From NCBI RefSeq assembly GCF_000019725.1, contig NC_010505.1, positions 5,192,001-5,256,000 of the forward strand: a stretch of 64,000 bases of DNA, given 5' to 3'. The translations under genes and the position numbers were made by a program. The DNA comes from Methylobacterium radiotolerans JCM 2831 (lineage in GTDB: Bacteria; Pseudomonadota; Alphaproteobacteria; Rhizobiales; Beijerinckiaceae). Positions 1-9,679 of the stretch are shown here, piece by piece. Position 1 is the stretch's first letter. Every line of letters begins with the position of its first letter. The notes beneath the pieces are model-generated. The model saw nothing but the letters and a program-made list of their open reading frames with translations. It did not search any database and was not told where the DNA came from.

Positions 1-921
1 GTCGAGGTGGGGCACCGACATCGGCGGCGAGCCCGAGGCCGCCTTGCCGTAGACCTTGGCGTGGTGGCGCGCGCTGACCGCGTCGACGTCGCAGCGCAGC
101 CAGATGCCCGAGACCGGGAAGCCGCCGTAGCCGCGCCCCTCCGGGATCTTCGAGGCCTGCAGCAGCGGCAGCGAGCCGCCGCCCGCGCCGATGAACACGA
201 ACTTGGCCGTGACGGTCCGGCGCGTGGCGTCGTAGGTGTCCTCGACGGTCACCGCCCAGCGGCCGTCGTCGACCCGGTCGAGGGCGACGACCTTGCGGTT
301 GTAGTGCACGGCGAAGCCCTGCTGCGCGGCGAGCTGCCCGACCAGCAGGTGCGTGAGGGCGCCGTAATCGACGTCCGTGCCGGTGACGATCCGGGTGGCG
401 GCGATCGGCTCGCCGGGGGCGCGGCCCTCGATGATCAGCGGCGCCCAGCCGGCGATGACCTGCGGGTCCTCGCTGTACTCCATGCCGTGATAGCAGTGGT
501 GCGCCGACATCGCGGCGTAGCGCGCCTTGAGGAAGGCGACGTTCTCGGCCCCCCAGACGAAGCTCATGTGCGGGCAGGGATGGATGAAGGCGCGGGGGTC
601 TGGGATCGCGCCCTTCTTCACCAGATGCGCCCAGAGCTGACGCGAGATGTCGAACTCGGTGTTGACCTCCAGGGCCTTGGCGATGTCGACGCTGCCGTCG
701 GGGCGCTGGGGCGTGTAGTTCAGCTCGCAATTGGCCGCGTGGCCGGTGCCGGCGTTGTTCCAGCCCTCCGAGCTCTCCTGCGCGCAGTCGTGCAGCGTCT
801 CGAACATCGCGATCCTGAGCGAGGGCTCCAGCTCCTTCAGGACCGTGCCGAAGGTCGCGCTCATGATCCCGGCGCCGATCAGCACCACGTCGGGATTGTC
901 GTCGTCGCTCGTGTCGGCCAT
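1..921 (-). CDS. mqo: malate:quinone oxidoreductase, C-terminal part missing at window edge
   Basis: Oxidises malate to oxaloacetate at the inner face of the membrane and passes electrons to quinone. The frame starts at 921 (MADTSDDDNPDVVLIGAG) and runs off the left edge, so about the first 307 residues are seen. The N-terminal FAD-binding GAGIMSA motif, followed by the family-typical TLHDCAQESSEGWNNAGTGHA stretch (shown here in part), identifies Mqo. A strong GAGGAGG ribosome site precedes the ATG. It is the last visible gene of the leftward fumC-poxB-cupin-mqo group, 11 bp after the cupin gene, which fits a malate/pyruvate oxidation unit. The C-terminal half cannot be judged. Confidence 0.93.
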   Translation of the reverse strand, partial: MADTSDDDNPDVVLIGAGIMSATFGTVLKELEPSLRIAMFETLHDCAQESSEGWNNAGTGHAANCELNYTPQRPDGSVDIAKALEVNTEFDISRQLWAHLVKKGAIPDPRAFIHPCPHMSFVWGAENVAFLKARYAAMSAHHCYHGMEYSEDPQVIAGWAPLIIEGRAPGEPIAATRIVTGTDVDYGALTHLLVGQLAAQQGFAVHYNRKVVALDRVDDGRWAVTVEDTYDATRRTVTAKFVFIGAGGGSLPLLQASKIPEGRGYGGFPVSGIWLRCDVDAVSARHHAKVYGKAASGSPPMSVPHLD

Positions 922-932
922 CGGGCCCCTCC

Positions 933-1331
933 TCAGGCGGTCTTGTTCGGGACGAAGGGGAGCCTGGCCTCGGCGCCGGGGGCGAGGATCACGTAGGCCC
1001 GGCACCAGGGCTCGTCGTCGACGAGGCGCCAGGAATGGCCGGAGCCGGCCGTGTCCTCGGCGATGAGGATGTCCCCCGGCCGGATCGTGAAGTGCGCCCC
1101 GGCCTTCGTCTGGAAGTCCAGGGTGCCGCGCAGGGTGATGACGAACTGCCGGGTCGGGGCCGGGTGCCACGCGTAGGTGCCGCCGGCCTGGGTCTCGCGG
1201 AAGGAGATCGAGACCACGTCGGTCGTGCCGCTGAGGATGTCGCCGCGCTCGCCGTGGGGCAGGTCGATGACGCCTTCCGCGAAGTAGGAATTGTCGTCGT
1301 CGCCGGTCCAGATGCGTACGCAGCGGATCAT
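933..1331 (-). CDS. small cupin-domain protein
   Basis: A 132-residue single-domain cupin. The glycine/proline-spaced beta-barrel pattern is visible (GTLDFQTKAGAHFTIRPGD around residues 70-92), with the DILIAED strand after it. Cupins of this size are often metal-binding enzymes, sugar isomerases or sensors; no substrate can be deduced. The first cupin motif is poor in histidines, so metal binding is uncertain. It sits between poxB (40 bp upstream) and mqo (11 bp downstream) in the same direction, so it is probably co-transcribed and may act in pyruvate/malate metabolism, but that role is inferred only from position. Confidence 0.75.
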   Translation of the reverse strand: MIRCVRIWTGDDDNSYFAEGVIDLPHGERGDILSGTTDVVSISFRETQAGGTYAWHPAPTRQFVITLRGTLDFQTKAGAHFTIRPGDILIAEDTAGSGHSWRLVDDEPWCRAYVILAPGAEARLPFVPNKTA

Positions 1332-1371
1332 CGGGCTGAACTCCGGGTCGGAGGGAGGGACGCGGGTGGCG

Positions 1372-3099
1372 TCACCGCCAGAGGTTGGTCTTGGCGAGGT
1401 CGATGATCTCGGTGCCGCGCCCGTCGATCACCGCCTTGGCGAGCCACATCCCGAAGCCCGTCGCCTGCTCGAGGCCGATCTTCGGCGGCATCGACAGTTC
1501 CTGGCGGGCCGAGACGACGTCGAGGAGCGCCGGGCCGTCGTGGTCCAGCATCGCGCGCATCGCGTCCGGCAGCGCGGCCGGATCCTCCACGCGCCGGGCG
1601 AAGATGCCGGCCCCGCTCGCCATGGCGGCGAAGTCCGGGTTCACCAGCGCGACGCCGGTCTCGAGGAAGCCCGCGGCCTTCATCTCCATCTCGACGAAGC
1701 CCAGCGTGCCGTTGTTCAGCACCACGATCTTCACCGGCAGCCTGTGCTGGTTGAGGGTCAGCAGGTCGCCCATCAGCATGGCGAAGCCGCCGTCGCCCGA
1801 GAACGAGATGACCTGCCGCCCGGGATAGGCCGCCTGCGCGCCGATCGCCTGCGGCAGGGCGTTGGCCATGGAGCCGTGGTTGAGCGAGCCGATCAGCCGG
1901 CGCTTGCCGTTCATGGCGAGGTAGCGCGCCGCCCAGATCGTCGGCGTGCCGACGTCGAAGGTGAAGACCGCGTCCTCGGAGGCCGCCTCGCTCAGCGTCC
2001 GGGCGACGTATTGCGGGTGGATCTTGCCGCCGGGCTTGCCGACCGCCAGCGCGTCGAGCCCGGCGCGGGCCTTGCGGTAATGGGCGAGGCTGTCGTCGAG
2101 ATGCGCCCGGTCGGTCTTCGCCTGCAGCCGCGGCAGCAGCGCCGTGATGGTCGCGCCGACGTCGCCGATCAGGCCGAGGTCGATCCGGCAGTGGCGCCCG
2201 AGGCTCCCGGCCCGCAGGTCGACCTGCGCGACCTTGGCGTCCTCCGGGTAGAACTGGCGGTAGGGGAAGCCGGTGCCGAGCAGCAGCAGGGTGTCGCAGT
2301 CGAGCATCGCCCGGTAGCCCGACGAGAATCCGATCAGGCCGGTCATGCCGACGTCGTAGGGATTGTCCCACTCGACGTGCTCCTTGCCGCCGAGCGCGTG
2401 GACGACCGGGGCCTTCAGCGCCTCGGCGAGCTGCAGCAGCTCCGCGTGGGCGCCGGCGCAGCCGCGGCCGCAGAACAGGGTCACGCGCCCGGCCGCGTTG
2501 AGCATCCCGGCGAGGGCGTCCAGCTCGGCGTCGCGCGGGCGCACCACGGGCGGGGGCGGCACCAGGGCGGCCGAGAGGTCGGGCGCCCCGCCCGGCATGG
2601 CCATGAGGCCGACATCGCCGGGGATCACCACCACGGCGACCCCGCGCTCGGCGACGGCGACGCGGATCGCGGTCTCGATCACGCCGGGCAGCTGGGCCGG
2701 CGAGGAGACCAACTCGCAGTAGTGGCTGCATTCCTGGAACAGGTTCTGCGGGTGCGTCTCCTGGAAGTAGGCGCGGCCGATCTCCGCCGAGGGGATCTGG
2801 GCCGCGATGGCCAGCACGGGCACGCGGGAGCGGTGCGCGTCGAACAGGCCGTTGATCAGGTGCAGGTTGCCGGGCCCGCAGGAACCGGCGCAGACCGCGA
2901 GCGCGCCGGTCAGGTGCGCCTCGGCGCCGGCCGCGAAGGCGGCGCTCTCCTCGTGGCGGGTGTGGATCCAGGCAATCGAGCCGTCCTGGCGCAGGGCCTC
3001 GGTCAGGCCGTTGAGGCTGTCGCCGACCACGCCGTAGATGCGCTTCACGCCGGCCTGCGCCAGCGCCCGGACGAACAGATCGGCGACCTTCGTGCTCAT
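1372..3099 (-). CDS. poxB: thiamine-diphosphate pyruvate dehydrogenase (quinone) / pyruvate oxidase
   Basis: Decarboxylates pyruvate to acetate and reduces membrane quinone, using ThDP and FAD. The 575-residue length matches E. coli PoxB (about 572). The ThDP-activating glutamate lies in [10 protein letters not shown] (Glu50), the N-terminal half carries the GDSLNGL motif, and the C-terminal ThDP/Mg motif is [12 protein letters not shown] followed by NNGTLGF. Several oxo-acid decarboxylases share this fold; the [13 protein letters not shown] region and overall pattern favour PoxB. It follows fumC by 45 bp and precedes the cupin gene by 40 bp. Whether the extreme C-terminus can bind lipid, as in E. 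coli, is not clear from sequence. Confidence 0.88.
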   Translation of the reverse strand: MSTKVADLFVRALAQAGVKRIYGVVGDSLNGLTEALRQDGSIAWIHTRHEESAAFAAGAEAHLTGALAVCAGSCGPGNLHLINGLFDAHRSRVPVLAIAAQIPSAEIGRAYFQETHPQNLFQECSHYCELVSSPAQLPGVIETAIRVAVAERGVAVVVIPGDVGLMAMPGGAPDLSAALVPPPPVVRPRDAELDALAGMLNAAGRVTLFCGRGCAGAHAELLQLAEALKAPVVHALGGKEHVEWDNPYDVGMTGLIGFSSGYRAMLDCDTLLLLGTGFPYRQFYPEDAKVAQVDLRAGSLGRHCRIDLGLIGDVGATITALLPRLQAKTDRAHLDDSLAHYRKARAGLDALAVGKPGGKIHPQYVARTLSEAASEDAVFTFDVGTPTIWAARYLAMNGKRRLIGSLNHGSMANALPQAIGAQAAYPGRQVISFSGDGGFAMLMGDLLTLNQHRLPVKIVVLNNGTLGFVEMEMKAAGFLETGVALVNPDFAAMASGAGIFARRVEDPAALPDAMRAMLDHDGPALLDVVSARQELSMPPKIGLEQATGFGMWLAKAVIDGRGTEIIDLAKTNLWR

Positions 3100-3144
3100 G
3101 GTGTCTCGCTCAGCTGAGGGGGCAGGACGGACGGTCCCGGCGGG

Positions 3145-4602
<1,458 letters not shown>

Positions 4603-4878
4603 CGTCATCCTTCTCGGCATCGAACCGTGTGGCACAGTGCAAGACGGGGTCGGCGAACCGGGTGCGCTTTGACGTAAACGGTGGCGGTTTTCTCTGCTTT
4701 CTGCGGATCTGAATCGTGTTTATGAAAATTGGATGCTTATCGATAGATCAAAGTCAATATTTAAAGCGGCTACAGATCGGATTTCAAATCATGAATGCGG
4801 ATTGCCAGATAACATAGATCGGTGTCAAGCGTTCGCCGGCGCGGCGGCTGCAAAAACATTCCCAGGATTGGTCAATTT
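4603..4878. promoter_or_regulatory. AT-rich intergenic region upstream of fumC
   Basis: About 240-275 bp without a gene. The middle (4680-4810) is much richer in A/T than the surrounding genes and is the obvious place for the fumC operon promoter. A TTGACT hexamer lies on the minus strand at 4752-4757, but no convincing -10 follows at normal spacing, so no exact promoter is called. The end of the CoA-transferase gene lies on the left-reading side at 4879. Confidence 0.4.
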
Positions 4879-6327
4879 CTAGCGCTTCTGCTCCCCGAGA
4901 TGGCGGATCGAGCCGGACAATCGTGCGCTATCGAACGTCCGGACTTGCGCCGCGTCCGTCGCGCCGAGTGGGCCGGCCGGGTGATCCCAGCGCAGAGGCG
5001 CGCCGCCGATCCGCACCGGGGGGTGCAGCCGCAGGGCCGGTCCCCACGCCGTGTGCTCCATCTGCGGGGCGTAATCGCGGTCGCGATATCCGCCGAAGGC
5101 GGGCCCCGGCGCGCTGCCGGGATGATCCGTGAGCAGGCACGCGGTCCGGGCCAGGGAGAGCCGGGCGGTGACGGCGCGCCCCTCGCTCCGCCGGGCGATC
5201 AGGCCGCGGATGGAGGCCGCCGCCATCAGGTAGCCGGTGGCGTGGTCGAGCGCCTGGACGGGCAGCGGCACCGGCCGCTCGGCCCGCATCCACCGCTGCC
5301 CGGCCGCCGCGATGCCCGCCGCCATCTGGACGAGGCTGTCGAAGCCGCGCCGTCCGGCCCAGGGCCCGGCCCAGCCGTAGGCGCAGAGCGCGACGTCGAT
5401 CAGGTCCGGGTTGAGCGTCCGCCGCCGCGCCGCGCCGTAGCCGAGCCGCTCCAGGGCGTCCGGGCGGTACCCGTGCACGAGGATGTCGGCCTCGGCGAGC
5501 AGGGTCTCGAAGTGCCGGCGGTCGGCGGCCTGCCGGAGGTCGAGCCGCGTGCAGACCTTGCCCAGGGTGACGTCGGGCGCCAGGGACGGCTCGTCCCAGC
5601 CGGGCGGGTCGATCCGCAGGACGTCGGCGCCCAGACCGGCCAGGAAGCGCGTGGCCACCGGTCCCGCCAGGATGCGGGTCAGGTCGAGGACCCGGATCCC
5701 CGCGAGGGGCCGGTCCGGGTCCGGGCGCCAGGGCGCGCGGTGCTGGACGGGCCGGTCCGCGACCGCGACGAGCGGCTCGCCCCGGACCGCCCGGCCCTGA
5801 TCGAGCCTCGGCCACTCGTCGAGACCGCGCATCGCCGCGGCGCAGCCCCCCGCGCGCAGGATGGCGGATTCCAGGCCTTCCGCCGCCGCCCGGGCGACCA
5901 CCGACGCGACCGCCTCCCGCTGGCCCGGACAGTCGAGCACCGCGAGGGCGGCCGCGCGGTGACGGGGTGCGTTGGTGTGCAGGCGGATCCAGCCGTCCGC
6001 CGTCCGGTAGTCGCCGGCGATCGGGTCCCAGGCGGCCGGCAGCGTCCAGCCCTGCGGCCGCACCGAGGTGCCGAACCACGCCGAGGCCAGGTGCCGGTCG
6101 ACCGTGACGGCGGGCGCGCGTCCGGACAGGCCGAGGAGTTCGGAGACGGCGAGGCCGGCGGCCGCGATCGACGCCGTCGCCAGCGCCGTGACCGGGAAGC
6201 AGGAGGGCAGGCTCCCGGTGCCGGTCACCGTCAGCCGGTTCCCGGCCTCGGGCGGGAGCGCCAGGGCCGCCAGCGCCTCGGCGAGGATCGGCGGCAGGGC
6301 GTCGTGGTCGGCATGTCGTTCGCGCAT
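4879..6327 (-). CDS. type III (CaiB/BaiF family) CoA-transferase
   Basis: Family III CoA-transferases move CoA between carboxylic acids. The 482-residue protein has the family core RVLDLTRILAGPVATRFL near residue 210, then ADVLRIDPPGWDEPS, the LDLRQAADRRHFETLLAEAD segment (part shown) and HGYRPDALERLG. The N-terminal 200 residues look like a second, degenerate CaiB-type half, as in fused family members. The usual catalytic aspartate position falls in the middle region but I could not fix it. It diverges from the citrate synthase/HTH gene at 6403 across a 75-bp region with an inverted repeat, suggesting joint control. Substrate unknown. Confidence 0.82.
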   Translation of the reverse strand: MRERHADHDALPPILAEALAALALPPEAGNRLTVTGTGSLPSCFPVTALATASIAAAGLAVSELLGLSGRAPAVTVDRHLASAWFGTSVRPQGWTLPAAWDPIAGDYRTADGWIRLHTNAPRHRAAALAVLDCPGQREAVASVVARAAAEGLESAILRAGGCAAAMRGLDEWPRLDQGRAVRGEPLVAVADRPVQHRAPWRPDPDRPLAGIRVLDLTRILAGPVATRFLAGLGADVLRIDPPGWDEPSLAPDVTLGKVCTRLDLRQAADRRHFETLLAEADILVHGYRPDALERLGYGAARRRTLNPDLIDVALCAYGWAGPWAGRRGFDSLVQMAAGIAAAGQRWMRAERPVPLPVQALDHATGYLMAAASIRGLIARRSEGRAVTARLSLARTACLLTDHPGSAPGPAFGGYRDRDYAPQMEHTAWGPALRLHPPVRIGGAPLRWDHPAGPLGATDAAQVRTFDSARLSGSIRHLGEQKR

Positions 6328-6376
6328 GGTCGCGGCCCTCGGGTGGTTCGCGCACGCTGCCGGCCGTCGACGGACC

Positions 6377-6401
6377 GATCAATCTTGATACATCTGATCA
6401 A
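6377..6401. promoter_or_regulatory. candidate operator: GATCAA/TTGAT repeats between divergent genes
   Basis: Within 75 bp between the CoA-transferase and the HTH-citrate synthase start codons. GATCAA occurs at 6377-6382, TTGAT at 6385-6389 and GATCAA again at 6396-6401, so TTGAT is inverted relative to both GATCAA copies. One pair is spaced by 2 nt and the other by 7 nt. It ends one base before the ATG at 6403. The downstream protein carries a DNA-binding domain, so autoregulation is plausible. Confidence 0.4.
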
Positions 6402-6402
6402 C

Positions 6403-7542
6403 ATGACGGACTGGCTGGACCGCGCCGAAGCCCTCGACGCCCTCGGGATCCGGGCCCAGACGCTCTACGCCTATGTCAGCCGCGGGCTGATCGAGGCGCG
6501 GCGCGCCCCGGGCGGGCGCCGCAGCCAGTACCGGGCCGCCGACGTCGCGGCGCTCGCCGACCGGCGCGGCCGGAGCCGCGCCAGCGCGGCGATCGCCGCG
6601 GGGGCGATGGCCTGGGGCGAGCCGTCGGTCGTCACCGCGATCAGCACCGTCCACCGGGGCAGCCTGATCTATCGCGGCCGCGACGCCGTGGCCTTCGCCC
6701 GCGACGCGAGCCTGGAGGCGACGGCGGACCTGCTGTGGGACAGCCCGGAGCCGACCCTCTTCGATGTGCCGGCCGGCGCCGCCGCGACGCCGTTCCTGGC
6801 GCTGGCCGGCCTCCTGCAGGACGCCGAGGCCGCGCTCGGCCGCGGGCATCACCGCCTGTGCCGCGACGCGCGCCGCGCCGTCGCGCATCTCGCTGGCGCC
6901 TGCGGGATCCCCGAAGGCCGGGCGCCCCTGCATCAGGGCCTCGCGCGGCTCTGGTCCCTCGACGCCGCGACCGCCGACCGGGTCCGCCAGGCGCTGGTGC
7001 TGCTGGCCGACCACGAGCTGAACGCCTCGACCTTCGCGACCCGCGTCGCCGCCTCCACCGGCGCGCCGATCGCGGCCTGCCTCATGGCCGGGCTGAGCGC
7101 CCTGTCGGGCCCGCGCCACGGCGGCGCCGCCGCGGCGGTGCTGCGGCTCGTCGACGAGGCCGCCGCGACGGGCCCCCGGGCGGCCGTCCGCGCCTGCCTG
7201 GACCGGGGCGGCGCGCTGCCGGGCTTCGGCCACCCGCTCTACCCGGAGGGCGACGTCCGCGCCGCGGCCCTCGGCGCGGTCCTGCCCGCCGACCCCCTGC
7301 TGGACGCCGTCCGGGACTGCGCCGCGGAGGCGACGGGGGCGCGGCCGAACATCGACTTCGCGCTGACGGCGCTCGTGCGGACGGCGGGCCTGCCGCGGAG
7401 CGCGCCGTTCACGATCTTCCTGCTCGGCCGGAGCCTGGGCTGGGCGGCGCACGCCATGGAGCAGGGCCGCCAGGGCAGCCTGATCCGGCCGCGGGCCCGG
7501 TACGAGGGGCGGCGGGGGCCGGCGGATCGCGCCGGCTCGTAG
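6403..7542 (+). CDS. citrate synthase family protein with N-terminal helix-turn-helix
   Basis: 379 residues. Residues 1-50 (DRAEALDALGIRAQTLYAYV, then SRGLIEARRAPGGRRSQY) form a MerR/excisionase-like winged helix. The rest is a citrate synthase fold: GPRHGGAAAAVLRLVDE and GFGHPLYPEGDVRA carry the two catalytic histidines, and NIDFALTAL replaces the usual NVDFYSG-like segment holding the catalytic aspartate. Such proteins are annotated as citrate synthase-like; whether this one makes (methyl)citrate or only senses acyl-CoA/oxaloacetate is unknown. The ORF is open from 4822, but the ATG at 6403 begins the HTH and lies just after the repeat operator. Divergent from a CoA-transferase gene, hinting at a shared acyl-CoA. 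Confidence 0.8.
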   Translation: MTDWLDRAEALDALGIRAQTLYAYVSRGLIEARRAPGGRRSQYRAADVAALADRRGRSRASAAIAAGAMAWGEPSVVTAISTVHRGSLIYRGRDAVAFARDASLEATADLLWDSPEPTLFDVPAGAAATPFLALAGLLQDAEAALGRGHHRLCRDARRAVAHLAGACGIPEGRAPLHQGLARLWSLDAATADRVRQALVLLADHELNASTFATRVAASTGAPIAACLMAGLSALSGPRHGGAAAAVLRLVDEAAATGPRAAVRACLDRGGALPGFGHPLYPEGDVRAAALGAVLPADPLLDAVRDCAAEATGARPNIDFALTALVRTAGLPRSAPFTIFLLGRSLGWAAHAMEQGRQGSLIRPRARYEGRRGPADRAGS

Positions 7543-7576
7543 CGGGAGGGCCGGCCCGCTCGGGTCGTTCCTGGTC

Positions 7577-8440
7577 TCAGGCGAACATGTCGGGCTGGGT
7601 CTCGGCGATGTGGTTGTACAGCGTCTGGAAGTGCAGCCAGCCGATATAGTCGCTGCCGACGTGCTCGCGGCTGTAGCGGGCGGTCTTCTCCGAGAGGAGC
7701 TGCGGCTTGATGCCGGACGCCTCGACCAGGAGCTGCTGCTGGCAGGCCCGCTCCAGGGCGATGAACCAGAAGGCGGCGTCGTCGATGCTGTGCTGCGAGC
7801 AGGTCAGCAGGCCGTGGTTCTGGTGCAGCACGCCGCGGTTGCGGCCGATCTGCTGGGCGACCGACAGGCCGCTCTCCTTCTCGACCGCCACGGCGCCCGC
7901 CGAGGCGCCGATCACCGCGTGGCTGTTGTAGAAGGCCGCCGCGTCCTGGCTGATCATGTCCAGCGGCCGGCCGGTGGCGCACCACGCGGTGCCGTAGGTC
8001 GTGTGCGCGTGGCACATCGCCATGACCTCCGGGTATTCCTCGTGCACGGCGGCGTGGAGGACGAAGCCCGCGCGGTTGATGGCGTGGCGCCCCTCGACCA
8101 CCCGGCCCTTGTGGTCGGCCAGGATCAGGTTCGACATCCGCACCTGCGAGAAGTGCACGCACATCGGGTTGGTCCAGTACAGCTCCGGGCGCTCGGGATC
8201 GCGGATCGTCAGGTGGCCGGCGAAGCCGTAGTCGAAGCCGTGCAGCGCGAAGGCGCGGCAGGCGGCGACGAGGTGCTGCTTGCGGTAGGCGCGCTCCTCG
8301 GCGTGGTCGGCGAAGTCCGGGATTTCCGGGAAGATCAGGCCGGCCTGCTCGGGCTGGTAGATCGAGGTCCGCCTGCGGCCGGCATCGTCGTTCGGCAGGT
8401 CGAGGGCGACGGCCGCGTCGTGGGCGTGATCGTCGAGCAT
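7577..8440 (-). CDS. class II aldolase/adducin family protein
   Basis: 287-residue zinc-dependent aldolase-fold protein. Metal ligand candidates are the histidines in HAAVHEEYPEVMAMCHAHTTYG (first part HAAVH, second MCHAH) and QNHGLLT; AGHLTIRDP marks the family N-terminal region. Relatives cleave sugar phosphates, decarboxylate or act on hydroxy acids; the long N-terminus and C-terminus resemble the adducin-head group found with LysR regulators rather than L-fuculose aldolase. The ATG is preceded by GGGAGGATA. It diverges from a LysR regulator at 8570, which probably controls it. Substrate not deducible. Confidence 0.85.
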   Translation of the reverse strand: MLDDHAHDAAVALDLPNDDAGRRRTSIYQPEQAGLIFPEIPDFADHAEERAYRKQHLVAACRAFALHGFDYGFAGHLTIRDPERPELYWTNPMCVHFSQVRMSNLILADHKGRVVEGRHAINRAGFVLHAAVHEEYPEVMAMCHAHTTYGTAWCATGRPLDMISQDAAAFYNSHAVIGASAGAVAVEKESGLSVAQQIGRNRGVLHQNHGLLTCSQHSIDDAAFWFIALERACQQQLLVEASGIKPQLLSEKTARYSREHVGSDYIGWLHFQTLYNHIAETQPDMFA

Positions 8441-8544
8441 GGCGTATCCTCCCGTCGGGGCGCCCGTCCGGCGGCCGAGCGCGCAGTCGCCGGTACTCTC
8501 TTGCGCACCCGTTCCGTTGACAAACGACGATTTCTCACGCTTTT

Positions 8545-8561
8545 CGTGAATTCAATTCACG
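8545..8561. promoter_or_regulatory. candidate LysR operator (CGTGAATT-C-AATTCACG)
   Basis: A 17-bp perfect inverted repeat with one central base, CGTGAATT/AATTCACG, lies 8 bp before the lysR start. A further TCACG half-site is present at 8535-8539, so three GTGA-type half-sites cluster in the 130-bp space between the aldolase and lysR genes. This is the usual position for a LysR-type autoregulatory and activating site. Confidence 0.55.
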
Positions 8562-8569
8562 GATCGCCG

Positions 8570-9502
8570 ATGCGCCGGATCCCGAGTTTCCCCGCCCTGC
8601 GGGCCTTCGAGGCGGCCGCGCGCCTCGGCAGCTTCGCGCGGGCGAGCGAGGAGCTGCACCTCACCCCCTCGGCGGTGAGCCACCAGATCCGCGCCCTGGA
8701 GCGGTGGTTCGGGCGCGCCCTGTTCCGGCGGGCGAACCGGCAGGCGACGCTCACGCCGGACGGGGGGCGCCTGCTCGCGGGGCTGACGGGCGCCTTCGAC
8801 GCGATCGAGGCGATCTGCGCGGAGCTCGGCCCGCCGCCCGCGGCCCTCGCCGCGGCGCTCGCCGTCCACTGCACGCCGAGCTTCGCGGCGAAGTGGCTCG
8901 GGCCGCGGCTCCCCGCCTTCGTGGAGGCGCATCCCGGCATCGCCATCCACCTGTCGACCAGCGCCGACCCGGTGGATCTCGGCCGGCACGCGGAGATCGA
9001 CATCCTGATCGCCTACGGCCGCCCGCCGCGCGGGCCCGGGCTGACCGTCGAGTCCCTCGGACCGGAGGAGATCGCCGCCCTGTGCACGCCGGCGGTCGCC
9101 CGGGCCGCGCAGCCGGACGCGGCCGGGCCGATCGGGCCCTTCGCGCGGCTCGACTCGTCCTTCAGTCCCGTCCGCTGGCCCGACTGGTTCGCCCGGAACG
9201 GCCTGCCGATGCCGACCGGGGCGGCGGGCGCGGCCTTCGACCGGGGCTCGCTGGTGATCTCGGCGGCCGCTCAGGGGCTCGGCGTGGCGCTCGAGACCCT
9301 GCGGTTCGCCCGGGACGAGCTCGCCGCCGGGCAGCTGGTGCGCCTCGGCGGCGATCGGGCCGCGAGCCTGACCCGCGACCTCCACTTCATCTGCTACCGC
9401 GAGCGCGACGGGGCCCTGGAGAAGATCCGGGCCTTCCGGCGCTGGCTCCTGGACGTGGAGGCGGAGAGCCGGGCGGGGGCGGCCCGAGACGCAGAGACCT
9501 GA
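8570..9502 (+). CDS. LysR-type transcriptional regulator, GcvA-like
   Basis: 310 residues. The winged helix-turn-helix is complete (FPALRAFEAAARLGSFARAS, then LTPSAVSHQIRALE) in residues 5-65, with the GcvA-style opening MRRIPSFPALRAFE. The C-terminal part is a periplasmic-binding-like effector domain. The ORF is open further upstream but the ATG at 8570 directly precedes the HTH. It faces away from the class II aldolase gene, with a palindrome between them, so it most likely regulates that gene and itself. Effector unknown. A stem-loop follows 14 bp after the stop. Confidence 0.9.
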   Translation: MRRIPSFPALRAFEAAARLGSFARASEELHLTPSAVSHQIRALERWFGRALFRRANRQATLTPDGGRLLAGLTGAFDAIEAICAELGPPPAALAAALAVHCTPSFAAKWLGPRLPAFVEAHPGIAIHLSTSADPVDLGRHAEIDILIAYGRPPRGPGLTVESLGPEEIAALCTPAVARAAQPDAAGPIGPFARLDSSFSPVRWPDWFARNGLPMPTGAAGAAFDRGSLVISAAAQGLGVALETLRFARDELAAGQLVRLGGDRAASLTRDLHFICYRERDGALEKIRAFRRWLLDVEAESRAGAARDAET

Positions 9503-9515
9503 TCCCTCGCCCCGA

Positions 9516-9537
9516 CCCTCGCCGGCACCGGCGAGGG
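9516..9537 (+). terminator. terminator-like hairpin after lysR
   Basis: CCCTCGCCGG (9516-9525) and CCGGCGAGGG (9528-9537) are exact reverse complements separated by CA, so a 9-bp stem with a small loop can form. There is no T-run after it, as is common in GC-rich genomes. It follows the lysR stop by 14 bp. Confidence 0.5.
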
Positions 9538-9679
9538 CGCGCGTCGTCCGTACCGACGGCCAGACTTGTCAGGCCGCGGCCCTCAACGCCCTCGGGAACC
9601 GCACTAGGTCCCTGTCCAACAACGCGGCGAACGCGGCGGGGCTGGGTCCCGACCGCCCCGCCCAGGGAGAGAACGCCCC

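Noticed and set aside
1291-3117. 608-codon frame opposite poxB
   Set aside because: Shadow of a well-conserved gene; no domain pattern.
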